In this document: one piece after another, positions 26,269 to 34,854 of the stretch | How positions within the stretch are numbered: the first letter of the stretch is position 1 | How the letters are laid out: each line of letters opens with the position of its first letter | From: Arthrobacter sp. StoSoilB5 | Lineage (GTDB): Bacteria > Actinomycetota > Actinomycetes > Actinomycetales > Micrococcaceae | DNA: 64,000 bases | NCBI RefSeq assembly: GCF_019977235.1 | Contig: NZ_AP024646.1 | Coordinates: 4,278,001-4,342,000 of the forward strand | Direction of reading: 5' to 3' | The notes under the pieces: model-generated | Seen by the model: only the letters and a program-made list of their open reading frames with translations | Database searches by the model: none | What the model was told of the DNA's origin: nothing | Made by a program: the position numbers and the translations under genes

Positions 26269-26832
26269 TCAAGCCTCCACGTGGCGCGCCCGCCATTCGG
26301 AATCGAGGATCGCGTAGATATTTTCAGTGGCCCACTGGCCTTTGTAGTGCCAGTTGTCCACGAGGGTGGCCTCCAGCCGCATGCCTAGGCGCTTGCAAAT
26401 GCCGGCCGAGCCAGTGTTTAGCGCATCCAGTTTCGCGTCGATGCGGTGGAAGTTCAGTTGGTCGAACGCCAGCTTCATGACGGCCTCGGCTGCCTCCGTG
26501 GCGATCCCCTGTCCCCTGCCCTCGGGGTGGAGTATCCAGCCGAGTTCAGCCTGGCCAGTCCCCTCCAGCCATTTCAGGACGATCTCCCCCATGAGCCCCG
26601 GGCGATCCTGGCGCTCGATGGCCAGGCAGGCCCAGTCGCCTTCCTGTTTGAACTGTGCATTCGCGTAACGGCCCAGGACCTCCATTGACTGTGTCTTGGT
26701 CAGCTCATTGCGCAGCAGGTACCGGGCAGTTTCCGGCAGCGACTGATAGGCGTGGAACCTCTCAAGGTCCTCAGCCTCGAAGCGCCGCAGTATGAGTCGT
26801 TCGGTCATGATCGGAAGCGCGATTTCGGGCAT
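26269..26832 (-). CDS. GNAT acetyltransferase, RimJ/RimL type
   Basis: The protein has 187 residues from the ATG at 26832; a TTG 27 bases upstream is less likely. The N-terminal TERLILRRFEAEDLERFHAYQ, the acetyl-CoA loop HPEGRGQGIATEAAEAVMKLAF and the C-terminal RIDAKLDALNTGSAGICKRLGMRLEA are diagnostic for the RimJ/RimL branch, which acetylates N-termini or small molecules. The substrate is unknown. Confidence 0.88.
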   Translation of the reverse strand: MPEIALPIMTERLILRRFEAEDLERFHAYQSLPETARYLLRNELTKTQSMEVLGRYANAQFKQEGDWACLAIERQDRPGLMGEIVLKWLEGTGQAELGWILHPEGRGQGIATEAAEAVMKLAFDQLNFHRIDAKLDALNTGSAGICKRLGMRLEATLVDNWHYKGQWATENIYAILDSEWRARHVEA

Positions 26833-26884
26833 GTCTTCGAGGCTACTAGGCGCGTCCAAATCCTCGCGTCAAGCTTGTCCAGTC

Positions 26885-26931
26885 TTGACAGTTGGCGCGA
26901 TCTGGGATTACCTAATGAACATTCGGTAAAT
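26885..26931 (+). promoter_or_regulatory. paaI promoter with PaaR-type operator
   Basis: TTGACA (26885-26890), a 17-base spacer and TTACCT (26908-26913) form a strong promoter. The PaaR-type box at 26910-26931 (right half CATTCGGTAAAT) starts inside the -10. GGAGG then precedes paaI. Confidence 0.72.
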
Positions 26932-26951
26932 AAAGCTGGAGGCAATGACGC

Positions 26952-27416
26952 ATGGTTGAAACAACCCTCTCCGGTGCAACGCACCACATCCTGACGAACG
27001 ACTACGCGTCTGAATGGATGGGCATCGAGGTCCTCAAGATCGACGACGGCCACGCCACCATCCGCATGCATCTCCGCCAGGAAATGCTCAATGGATTCGG
27101 TATGGCCCATGGCGGAATGATCTTCGCCTTCGCGGACACAGCCTTCGCGCTGGCCTGCAACCCGGCCAACCCCACGCCAAAGCAGGCCGCCAACATCACG
27201 GTGGCGTCCGGCGTCGATATCAACTTCATCAAGCCGGCGTTCGAAGGCCAGGTGATCACCGCCGTCGCAAACCGTCGGGCGAGTACCGGCCGCAGCGGTC
27301 TCTACGACATCCAGATTTACGCGGCCTCACCAACAGCCGATACAACCTCCGACCCCGGTCCCGGGGAACTCATTGCCGAGTTCCGAGGCCGCAGCCGCAC
27401 CATCTCCAAGAAGTAG
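26952..27416 (+). CDS. paaI: Phenylacetate pathway hotdog thioesterase
   Basis: This 154-residue hotdog-fold protein has the PaaI signature NGFGMAHGGMIFAFADTAFALACN (HGG, with the catalytic Asp downstream) and VASGVDINFIKPAF. PaaI releases CoA from stalled ring-hydroxylated or epoxidised phenylacetyl-CoA intermediates. GGAGG lies nine bases before the ATG. It is followed by paaK after 9 bases, and its promoter has a PaaR-type box. Confidence 0.93.
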   Translation: MVETTLSGATHHILTNDYASEWMGIEVLKIDDGHATIRMHLRQEMLNGFGMAHGGMIFAFADTAFALACNPANPTPKQAANITVASGVDINFIKPAFEGQVITAVANRRASTGRSGLYDIQIYAASPTADTTSDPGPGELIAEFRGRSRTISKK

Positions 27417-27425
27417 GAACTCCAG

Positions 27426-28787
27426 ATGACCCAGAACACCGTCGCCGCGCCCGCATCGCACACCTCCAAGGCGGCCGCCCCCGTCCTGGACCGCGAAGAA
27501 ACCATGTCCCGCGACGAGCTGGAAGCACTGCAGCTCAGCCGCCTGCAGCACACAGTGGCCTATGCCTACGATCGCGTGCCGCTTTACAAGCGCAAATTCG
27601 ACGAAGCCGGCGTGCACCCATCGGACCTGCGCGAGCTAACTGACTTGGGCAAGTTCCCTTACACCACCAAGGAAGACCTCCGACTGGAGTACCCATTCGG
27701 CATGTTCGCCGTCCCGCAGCACGAGGTAGCCCGCATCCACGCGAGCTCGGGCACCACCGGGCGCCCCACGGTGGTTGGTTACACCAAGAATGACCTCGCC
27801 AACTGGGCCACCCTGGTGGCACGGTCCCTCCGCGCCTCCGGCGTCCGTCCCGGCATGAAGGTCCACAACGCCTACGGCTACGGCCTCTTCACCGGCGGCC
27901 TCGGTGCGCACGCTGGCGCAGAAGCCCTGGGATGCACGGTCATTCCGATGTCCGGCGGCCAGACCGAACGCCAGATCCAGCTCATCCAGGACTTCAAGCC
28001 GGACGCCATCCTGGCCACCCCCACCTACCTGCTGACCATCGCCGACGCCATGGTCCACCAGGGCATAGACCCCACGTCCACGTCGCTGAAATACGCCGTA
28101 CTAGGCGCCGAGCCGTGGACCGAAGAGATGCGCCACGAGCTCGAAACCACCATGAACATCAAGGCCTCGGACATCTACGGGCTTTCCGAAGTCATGGGCC
28201 CGGGCGTCGCAGGTGAAGCTGTCGAAACGCAGGACGGCTGCCACATTTGGGAGGACCACTTCCGCCCCGAAATCATCGATCCGTTCGATCCCTCCCGGGG
28301 GGAAAGCGCAGTCCTGGGCGACGGCGAACCCGGCGAGCTCGTCTTCACATCGCTCACCAAGGAAGCACTTCCGATCATCCGCTACCGCACCAAGGACCTC
28401 ACCCGGCTGCTCCCCGGCACCGCGCGCCCGGCCCACCGCCGCATGGGCCGCATCACGGGCCGCAGCGACGACATGATCATCCTCCGCGGCGTGAACCTCT
28501 TCCCGTCCCAGATTGAGGAAATCGCCCTGCGGATCCCCGAGCTCAGCCCACACTTCCAGCTCGAAATCACCCGCCCCGAGGGCAAGCGCATGGATGAGTT
28601 GACCGTGCGGATCGAACGGCGCGAAAACGTCCCCGCCGAGTCAGGCACGACGGCGGCACGCACCTTGCGCGAGCAGATCAAGATCCACGTCGGGTCCTCT
28701 TGTGTAGTTGATGTCGTGGAGCCGGGTTCCCTTGAGCGTTCCAACGGCAAGCTCCGCCGGATTTACGACCTGCGGCCGAAGGGCTGA
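27426..28787 (+). CDS. paaK: Phenylacetate-CoA ligase
   Basis: This 453-residue adenylating enzyme has the AMP-binding loop SSGTTGRPTVVGYT at ~115, YGYGLFTGGLG, MSGGQTERQIQLIQDF, YGLSEVMGPGVAGE and a C-terminal GRSDDMIILRGVNLFPSQIEE. These are PaaK hallmarks. It makes phenylacetyl-CoA, the substrate of PaaABCDE and the likely inducer of PaaR. It sits between paaI and paaR and should be transcribed with paaI. Confidence 0.96.
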   Translation: MTQNTVAAPASHTSKAAAPVLDREETMSRDELEALQLSRLQHTVAYAYDRVPLYKRKFDEAGVHPSDLRELTDLGKFPYTTKEDLRLEYPFGMFAVPQHEVARIHASSGTTGRPTVVGYTKNDLANWATLVARSLRASGVRPGMKVHNAYGYGLFTGGLGAHAGAEALGCTVIPMSGGQTERQIQLIQDFKPDAILATPTYLLTIADAMVHQGIDPTSTSLKYAVLGAEPWTEEMRHELETTMNIKASDIYGLSEVMGPGVAGEAVETQDGCHIWEDHFRPEIIDPFDPSRGESAVLGDGEPGELVFTSLTKEALPIIRYRTKDLTRLLPGTARPAHRRMGRITGRSDDMIILRGVNLFPSQIEEIALRIPELSPHFQLEITRPEGKRMDELTVRIERRENVPAESGTTAARTLREQIKIHVGSSCVVDVVEPGSLERSNGKLRRIYDLRPKG

Positions 28788-28840
28788 CATGCGGCGTCGC
28801 TGACCGGCGGCCCCTCTAGAGATCGTGAGAAAATGCCACC

Positions 28841-29443
28841 ATGCCTACTGAGACAACCACCAAGCGCGGACGGCCCGGTTACGACCAGCAGTCGGTGCTC
28901 CGCATCGCCGTCGACGTCTTCAACCGCCACGGATACGACGCAACGTCCATGGGCATCCTGGCTGAGAACCTCGGGATCTCCAAGTCAGCCATCTACCACC
29001 ACGTGCCGTCCAAGGGCGACCTCCTGAAGCTCGCCCTGGACCACGCCCTGGGCGGTTTGGAGGCCATCCTTGATGAGCCCTCCGCCACGTCCGGGCCAGC
29101 CGATGCCAGGCTTGAGTTCGTGCTCCGGCAGACCATTGCGGTGCTGGTGGACAGGCTGCCGTTCGTCACCCTGCTGCTACGCCTGCGGGGAAACACCGAG
29201 ATTGAACGCGATGCTCTTGAACGCCGGCGTGCCTTCGACCACAAGGTGGCTGCCCTGATCGCCGCTGCCCGGGAAGACGGCTCCCTGCGCCAGGACATCG
29301 ATCCCCGCACGGTCACCCGGCTCCTGTTCGGCACCATCAACTCGATCGTGGAGTGGTACAAGCCGGGAGGCTCCCTGTCCCCCGAAAAACTGGCCGACGA
29401 CGTCATCACCATGGCCTTCGACGGCCTCCACACCGCGGCCTGA
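28841..29443 (+). CDS. paaR: TetR-family regulator of the paa genes
   Basis: The 200-residue TetR protein has its HTH at ~15-60 (LRIAVDVFNRHGYDATSMGILAENLGISKSAIYHHVPSKGDL) and a TetR_C ligand domain (ERRRAFDHKVAALIAAAREDG, SIVEWYKPGGSLSPEKLADDV). It lies 53 bases after paaK on the same strand. Four paa promoters in this window share a palindrome of the kind bound by actinobacterial PaaR. Phenylacetyl-CoA is the expected inducer. No clear box precedes paaR itself. Confidence 0.85.
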   Translation: MPTETTTKRGRPGYDQQSVLRIAVDVFNRHGYDATSMGILAENLGISKSAIYHHVPSKGDLLKLALDHALGGLEAILDEPSATSGPADARLEFVLRQTIAVLVDRLPFVTLLLRLRGNTEIERDALERRRAFDHKVAALIAAAREDGSLRQDIDPRTVTRLLFGTINSIVEWYKPGGSLSPEKLADDVITMAFDGLHTAA

Positions 29444-29632
29444 CCTTTTCTCACATCCTGCGCCACCAAAGGAGGCCGGGGGGCGCAGGGGCACGTTCCG
29501 CCGTCGAGCCTTGTACCTTCCTGACCCACTTTGAAACCGCAGCGACCCCGACACGCCTACCGGACCGGCGCGTCGGCACTGCTCGCCAGCCAAAGAAGGT
29601 CAGGAAGCGACACCCCGACCTGCCCGAACACG

Positions 29633-29670
29633 ACGAAGCGCTTCCCCCATAGCCGGGGGAAGCGCTTCGT
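29633..29670. terminator. Long hairpin between converging paaR and VOC genes
   Basis: Two perfect 16-base arms (ACGAAGCGCTTCCCCC and its complement) enclose a 6-base loop. It is 22 bases from the stop of the minus-strand VOC gene and could stop transcription from both sides. There is no T-run. The remaining paaR-side DNA (29444-29632) holds nothing recognised apart from a small GC-rich dyad near 29457-29490. Confidence 0.65.
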
Positions 29671-29692
29671 GGTCGTGCGGCAAGGCCCCCCG

Positions 29693-30100
29693 TCAGAGCT
29701 GGTACTCAGCCTGCTGGCCGAGAGTTTCGTGGATGCAGAGGACGTTGTTCTCCGTGTCCATGAACCAGGCGCACTTTTCGGCGTCTGTTGTGCAGATGTG
29801 GTTCTCAGTTTTGAGGTCAGGCTCGTCGTAGTCCTGGAAGGTGATGCCTTTGGCTTCCATCTCCGGGACTAGCCGTTCGATGTCCTGGACTTCAAAACTC
29901 AGGGCGGTGTGACCGGAGTGCTTACCGTCCTTGATGGGCAACAACTGCAGCATGGGACCGCCTTCGTTGCCGAACAAATCATTTCCATCCCACGTCATGC
30001 CGCGGTGCGGAAGGCCGAGTTTTTCCGCATAGAACATGCGGGCGCGGCTCATGTCATCGACGGGCAGGACAGTAGTGGCGTGGTTGAGGGCTAGGTTCAT
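29693..30100 (-). CDS. VOC (glyoxalase/bleomycin-resistance) superfamily protein
   Basis: The 135-residue single-module VOC protein starts LNHATTVLPVDDMSRARMFYAEKLGL and has HTALSFEVQDIERLVPEMEAKGI and NVLCIHET, the last with a metal-ligand Glu. Such proteins are metalloenzymes or binding proteins; the substrate is unknown. A putative AGGAGG-like ribosome site precedes the ATG. Confidence 0.85.
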   Translation of the reverse strand: MNLALNHATTVLPVDDMSRARMFYAEKLGLPHRGMTWDGNDLFGNEGGPMLQLLPIKDGKHSGHTALSFEVQDIERLVPEMEAKGITFQDYDEPDLKTENHICTTDAEKCAWFMDTENNVLCIHETLGQQAEYQL

Positions 30101-30145
30101 TTGGCCACCTCCTACGGTGAAGATTTTACGCTCGGCAATCGACCC

Positions 30146-30236
30146 TTGACAGGGATGTAGTGCGGGCCTAACGTTATGGGATCGATCTCATCACCAACAA
30201 GACATTCATTGGGGACGAGAATGGGATCGATCCCAT
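30146..30236 (+). promoter_or_regulatory. Promoter with two LacI-type operators
   Basis: TTGACA (30146-30151), a 17-base spacer and TAACGT (30169-30174) form a promoter. ATGGGATCGATCTCAT at 30176-30191 covers the expected start site and ATGGGATCGATCCCAT at 30221-30236 is a perfect copy 45 bases downstream. The CG-centred palindromes suit the LacI protein encoded at the end of the operon, with looping possible. Confidence 0.75.
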
Positions 30237-30263
30237 AGATATGGTTAATCGACGAGGACTAAC

Positions 30264-31619
30264 ATGAACTCCCCACATTCAACGCAAAAGCCCGTGGCTC
30301 CCGGGAAGACTTCCCCGTGGACGGCCGCCACTGCCAGCACCATCGGCTCCGTCCTGGAGTACTACGACTTCTTTGTCTACGGACCCATGGCGGCGCTCGT
30401 CTTCGGCGCCATCTTCTTCCCCAGCGGTGATCCCGGCCTGGCAGCGGTGCTCTCCCTGAGCACCTTCGCCGTCGGGTTCATAGCGCGGCCACTGGGCGGC
30501 GTGGTGGTGGGGCACCTGGGTGACAGGGTTGGCCGCAAGAAGATGCTGCTCTTTACCTTCTTCCTCACAGGAACCGTGACGGTCGGGATCGGGCTCTTGC
30601 CGACGTATTCGCAGGTGGGCCTCTGGGCGCCGGTCATGCTCGTTTCCCTTCGCTTCCTCCAAGGAATCGGGCTGGGCGGCGAATGGGGCGGAGCTGCACT
30701 GCTCGCCGTCGAACATGCTCCGGAAGCCAAGCGTGGCTTCTTCGGCAGCCTGGTCCAAGCAGGGGCGCCGATCGGCGTCATCCTTTCCAGCGGGGTCGTA
30801 GCCATTCTCACGGGCACACTGTCCCGGGCAGACCTGCTCGCTTGGGGATGGCGTATCCCGTTCCTACTGAGCACAATCCTGGTGGTCTTTGGATTGATCC
30901 TGCGTCTGAAAATCACGGAAACGCCTGACTTCGAGAAGACCGTGGCGACCCCGGCCGCCAAGGAAAAGCTGCCCCTCGTCGTTGCGCTTCGTCGCTACCC
31001 GAAGCAGATCCTCGCGATGATTGGCGTGCACGTCAGCGACACCACCCTGGGCTTCATGCAGGGCGTCTTCACCATCGGTTTTGCTACAACCACGTTGGGC
31101 ATCAGCCCCACAGTGGCCTTGATGGCCAACATTGCCTCGTCCATCACCAACCTCATCATCACGCCCGTTTCCGGCATCATCTCTGACCGATTCGGCCCAC
31201 GACGGGTACTGGTTACCGCCACCGTGGCGTTGGCGCTTTGGGCTTTCCCCATGTTCTGGCTCATGGAGACCAAGAGCGTCCTGGCATTGTTCGTAGTGAT
31301 GTCCGCAAATGGGCTGATCGTGGGAATGCTGTTTAGCCAGCAGGCAACGCTCTTCGCAGCAGTCTTGGACCCGAAGGTCCGTTACACCGGAATGTCCATT
31401 GGCTTCCAGGTTGCCACGGTGATCGGCGGCGGATTCGGCCCGCTGATCGCCCAAGCCCTGCAGAACAACGCTGGCGGCGCCACGTGGAGCATTTCCGGAT
31501 ACCTGATGCTCGTGGCGTTGGTTGCCCTTGGCTGTGCGCTGTACCTGACATCCCGCAAGACCCAGTTTGTCCATGCCTCTTCGTCGTCGCCTGAGTCCGT
31601 GGCTGCTTCCCAGCTCTAA
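30264..31619 (+). CDS. MFS transporter, metabolite:H+ symporter (MHS) family
   Basis: The 451-residue protein has twelve predicted membrane helices. The N-terminus ATASTIGSVLEYYDFFVYGPMAALVFGAIFFP, loop GHLGDRVGRKKML and RFLQGIGLGGEWGGAALLAVEHAP are MHS hallmarks (ShiA/KgtP/ProP relatives). The family imports carboxylates and other organic acids with protons. As first gene of a sulfatase/nucleoside-hydrolase operon it probably imports the sulfated or glycosidic substrate; the compound is unknown. Confidence 0.92.
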   Translation: MNSPHSTQKPVAPGKTSPWTAATASTIGSVLEYYDFFVYGPMAALVFGAIFFPSGDPGLAAVLSLSTFAVGFIARPLGGVVVGHLGDRVGRKKMLLFTFFLTGTVTVGIGLLPTYSQVGLWAPVMLVSLRFLQGIGLGGEWGGAALLAVEHAPEAKRGFFGSLVQAGAPIGVILSSGVVAILTGTLSRADLLAWGWRIPFLLSTILVVFGLILRLKITETPDFEKTVATPAAKEKLPLVVALRRYPKQILAMIGVHVSDTTLGFMQGVFTIGFATTTLGISPTVALMANIASSITNLIITPVSGIISDRFGPRRVLVTATVALALWAFPMFWLMETKSVLALFVVMSANGLIVGMLFSQQATLFAAVLDPKVRYTGMSIGFQVATVIGGGFGPLIAQALQNNAGGATWSISGYLMLVALVALGCALYLTSRKTQFVHASSSSPESVAASQL

Positions 31620-31656
31620 AGCCAGCACGTCCCGAAACAGAACGGAAACCGCAGCA

Positions 31657-33873
31657 ATGCAGCAGGAATTTCGCGGCCGCATCGGCACCACCGTTGCCGA
31701 ATCCGAGGCTTGGTGGCCCGAGCAACTCGGAGCGGACAGCTCCGCACCCAACATTCTCATGGTCATTCTGGATGACACCGGATGGTCGGATTTCGGATGC
31801 TTCGGCTCGGAAATCAACACTCCGGCCATCGACGGCCTCGCCGCCGATGGGCTCAGATACACCAACTTCCATGTCACGCCACTCTGCTCCCCCACAAGGG
31901 CGAGCCTACTAACGGGACGCAATCACCACTCTGTGGGCATGCGATTCCTGGCCGATGCGGACACTGGCTTCCCCAACTCCCGCGGCTGCGTCCGTCCGGA
32001 CGTGCCCATGCTCCCGGAGGTGCTGCGCAGGAACGGCTATGGAACATACCTCGCAGGCAAGTGGCACCTTGCGCCGCTGAGTGAACTCACGCCAGCGGGG
32101 CCCTTCCACAATTGGCCGCTAAGCCGTGGCTTCGACAGGTTCTACGGCTTCCTGGATGGGTGCACGGACCAGTACTCCCCCGAATTGGTCGCCGACAACC
32201 ACAGCATCGTGCCGCCAGCCCACGATGGCTACCACCTGAGCGAGGACCTGGCGGAGCAGTCAATCCGCTTCCTCAAGGACCACGCCACCTACAGGCCGCA
32301 AGCCCCTTTCTACCTGCAGCTCGCGCTGGGAGCCACACATGCTCCGTTCCAGGCACCACGGGAGTACATCGAAAAGTACGTCGATGTGTTCACGAAGGGG
32401 TGGGACCAGACGCGCATCGAACGATTGAAGCGGCAGGTGGAGTTGGGCGTTGTACCGGATGGTACTGCCCTCACGGAACGCCTGGAGGAAGTGCGTGCCT
32501 GGTCCGAACTGAATAGCACCGAACAAGAGGTCTTCACACACCTTCAGGCCGCCTTCGCGGGTTTCCTGGAGCACGCCGATGCCCAGATAGGCCGTGTCAT
32601 GGAGTCGCTGAAGGCCATGGACATGCACCGGAATACCATCGTCCTGGTGATGTCGGACAACGGTGCGTCGCGCGAAGGCGGACCATCCGGCGATGTCGAT
32701 TGCAACGCACCGTACTCGGGCGTCCGCAGACCAGCGGCCGAGCAAACCAGCATCCTTGCAGGGCTCGGTGGGCCTCTAGGTGGCGCCCACTATCCTGAGG
32801 GCTGGGCAATGGCTGGAAACACCCCGTTCCGCCGATACAAGCAGTTCGTTGACCTTGGCGGAGTGCGCTCACCGCTGGTTGTCTCATGGCCGGAAAAGAT
32901 CCGGGACGTAGGCAAAGTGCGGGATCACTTCTTGCACGCGATCGACGTCATGCCCACGCTGCTCGACGCCGCCGGGATCGAGGCAGAAGAGACGTTCGAC
33001 GGCGCGTCAGCAGTAGGCACGTTCGATTCCGCTGATGCGAACGAGCCAAGGGACACCCAGTTCTGGGAAATGCTCGGCCACCGGGCCATACGGCAGGGCG
33101 ACTGGAAGGCCGTTACGGCGCACCTCCACGGGCAGGACTACAGCCAGGACGACTGGCGGCTGTACAACACCAAGGAAGACTTCGCGGAAGCCAACAACCT
33201 GGCGGGAAGCGAACCCGACAAGCTGCGGGCCTTACAGGAGCTCTGGTGGCAACAAGCGGAACAGGTAGGCGCGTTCCCGCTCGATGACCGCACATTGGTG
33301 GAACTTCTGACCGCCCGTGGTCCGGCCGGCTTGGTGAACCGCAGGGAGATCGTTTTCAGGGCCGGGCAAAGCCATGTTCCGTTGGCCAGCGCGATCACCG
33401 GCAGTGACCGCGCCCTGCAATTCACTGTCCATCTGCAGGAATTCGAGCCGGGCATGGAAGGTGTTCTGGTTTCCAGTGGCAACGTGGCAGGCGGCTATGT
33501 GCTCTATGTCCGCAACGATGTCCTGATCTTCGAACACAATGCCCTGGGAGTCCGTGTCGTGCTCAAGTCGGACGTTGTGTTGCCGACCGGAACACACACT
33601 GTGGGCGTACGTCTCACGCCGTTGGAGGACAATGCCGGGCTGGTGGAACTGCTTCATGGGGACGATGTAGTTGCTTCTACCGGGGTTCCACGAACCTCAA
33701 GTCACCTCTCCTTCTGGGGCATGGACATCGGCGCGGACCCTGTCAGCACCGTTTCCACCGAGTACGAGGCGCCATTTGCCTTCCCTGCTGCGGCAATCGA
33801 CCGCGTAGTGTTGCGGTTCAGGGACGCACCGGACTTGGACGACCTCGCCGAACTCATTGCATCCACAGAGTAG
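31657..33873 (+). CDS. Type I sulfatase (arylsulfatase)
   Basis: The ATG at 31657 (MQQEFRGRIG) gives 738 residues; upstream in-frame ATGs lie inside the transporter gene. NILMVILDDTGWSDFGCFG supplies metal-binding Asps, and CSPTRASLLTGR (Cys77) is the C-x-P-x-R motif whose Cys becomes formylglycine. YLAGKWHL and VLVMSDNGASREGG complete the active site. A C-terminal ~200-residue beta domain matches long arylsulfatases. No signal peptide is seen, so it acts in the cytoplasm on imported substrate. No formylglycine-generating enzyme gene lies in the window. Confidence 0.93.
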   Translation: MQQEFRGRIGTTVAESEAWWPEQLGADSSAPNILMVILDDTGWSDFGCFGSEINTPAIDGLAADGLRYTNFHVTPLCSPTRASLLTGRNHHSVGMRFLADADTGFPNSRGCVRPDVPMLPEVLRRNGYGTYLAGKWHLAPLSELTPAGPFHNWPLSRGFDRFYGFLDGCTDQYSPELVADNHSIVPPAHDGYHLSEDLAEQSIRFLKDHATYRPQAPFYLQLALGATHAPFQAPREYIEKYVDVFTKGWDQTRIERLKRQVELGVVPDGTALTERLEEVRAWSELNSTEQEVFTHLQAAFAGFLEHADAQIGRVMESLKAMDMHRNTIVLVMSDNGASREGGPSGDVDCNAPYSGVRRPAAEQTSILAGLGGPLGGAHYPEGWAMAGNTPFRRYKQFVDLGGVRSPLVVSWPEKIRDVGKVRDHFLHAIDVMPTLLDAAGIEAEETFDGASAVGTFDSADANEPRDTQFWEMLGHRAIRQGDWKAVTAHLHGQDYSQDDWRLYNTKEDFAEANNLAGSEPDKLRALQELWWQQAEQVGAFPLDDRTLVELLTARGPAGLVNRREIVFRAGQSHVPLASAITGSDRALQFTVHLQEFEPGMEGVLVSSGNVAGGYVLYVRNDVLIFEHNALGVRVVLKSDVVLPTGTHTVGVRLTPLEDNAGLVELLHGDDVVASTGVPRTSSHLSFWGMDIGADPVSTVSTEYEAPFAFPAAAIDRVVLRFRDAPDLDDLAELIASTE

Positions 33874-33882
33874 GAACCGACC

Positions 33883-34854
33883 ATGCAACAAGTGATTCTG
33901 GACGTGGATACAGGGGTGGACGACGCCCTGGCGCTGCTATTGGCTGCCCGGCACCCCGACGTCAATCTCCGGGCCGTCACCTGCGTGGCGGGCAACACCA
34001 GCCTGGATGGAGTGGTCCGCAATACGCTGACGGTCCTGGACATAGCGGGCGCCACCAGCGTGCCCGTTGCCGCCGGTGCTGCCAGGCCCATGCTCGAAGA
34101 GCCCCGGGACGCCGGCCACGTCCATGGCGGGGACGGGCTGGCCGATCTTGGCTGGGAACCGTCAGCCAGAAAGCCCGAGGCGGTTCACGCCGTCGAGCTT
34201 TTACGCCGCGAGATCCTCGCGAGTCCCGAGCCGGTCACCTTGGTGCCCCTGGCCCCGATGACGAACATCGCCCTCTTGCTGCTGACCTACCCGGAAGTTG
34301 CCAAGAACATCGGACAGATCGTGTTCATGGGCGGATCCGCGTCGGTGGGCAACGCGTCCCCGGTGGCCGAGTTCAACGTGTGGCACGATCCCGAGGCAGC
34401 CCAGATAGTGATCAGCAGCGGCCTGCCGATCACCATGTACGGCTTGGACGTGTTCTACAGCGCCGCCGTCGAGGCACCCGACATTGAACTGCTGCGGGAA
34501 TCCGACGACGCCGGATGCCGGCTCAGCGGCCATCTTCTGACTCATCTGGCGAAGGTTAATGCGGATGATTTCCGGCTGACGTCGCCCGGTTCAGCGGGTA
34601 TTGGTGACGCCGGGGCTGTATGTGCCGTGATCGATCCCGAAGGCCTTGTGACCCATCGCCATCGGGTTGAAGTCAGCCTCGCAAACCCTTTGACCCGGGG
34701 GCAGACCGTCGTCGACCGCCGGACAAAGGCCTCCGAGACCACGCTGCCGCACGGATATCTAAGCCGCGACAGCATCGACGTCGCCCTCGGTGTCGACGGA
34801 CGTCGCTACGCGTCGCTGTTTCTCGATACCATCAGATCCCATGACGGTAGGTAG
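33883..34854 (+). CDS. Inosine/uridine-preferring nucleoside hydrolase family (IunH-like)
   Basis: The 323-residue protein begins VILDVDTGVDDALALLLA, the Ca-binding DxDxGxDD loop, with HVHGGDGLADLGW, LAPMTNIALLL, IVFMGGSASVGNASPVAEFNVWHDPEAA further on. These define the nucleoside hydrolase fold, which splits N-glycosidic ribosides. It starts 9 bases after the sulfatase and overlaps the LacI gene. Whether the substrate is a nucleoside or another glycoside is not clear. Confidence 0.92.
   Translation: MQQVILDVDTGVDDALALLLAARHPDVNLRAVTCVAGNTSLDGVVRNTLTVLDIAGATSVPVAAGAARPMLEEPRDAGHVHGGDGLADLGWEPSARKPEAVHAVELLRREILASPEPVTLVPLAPMTNIALLLLTYPEVAKNIGQIVFMGGSASVGNASPVAEFNVWHDPEAAQIVISSGLPITMYGLDVFYSAAVEAPDIELLRESDDAGCRLSGHLLTHLAKVNADDFRLTSPGSAGIGDAGAVCAVIDPEGLVTHRHRVEVSLANPLTRGQTVVDRRTKASETTLPHGYLSRDSIDVALGVDGRRYASLFLDTIRSHDGR

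Noticed and set aside
28788..28840. A fifth PaaR box upstream of paaR
   Set aside because: Only a GCTGACCGGC half-site is seen, with no matching second half.
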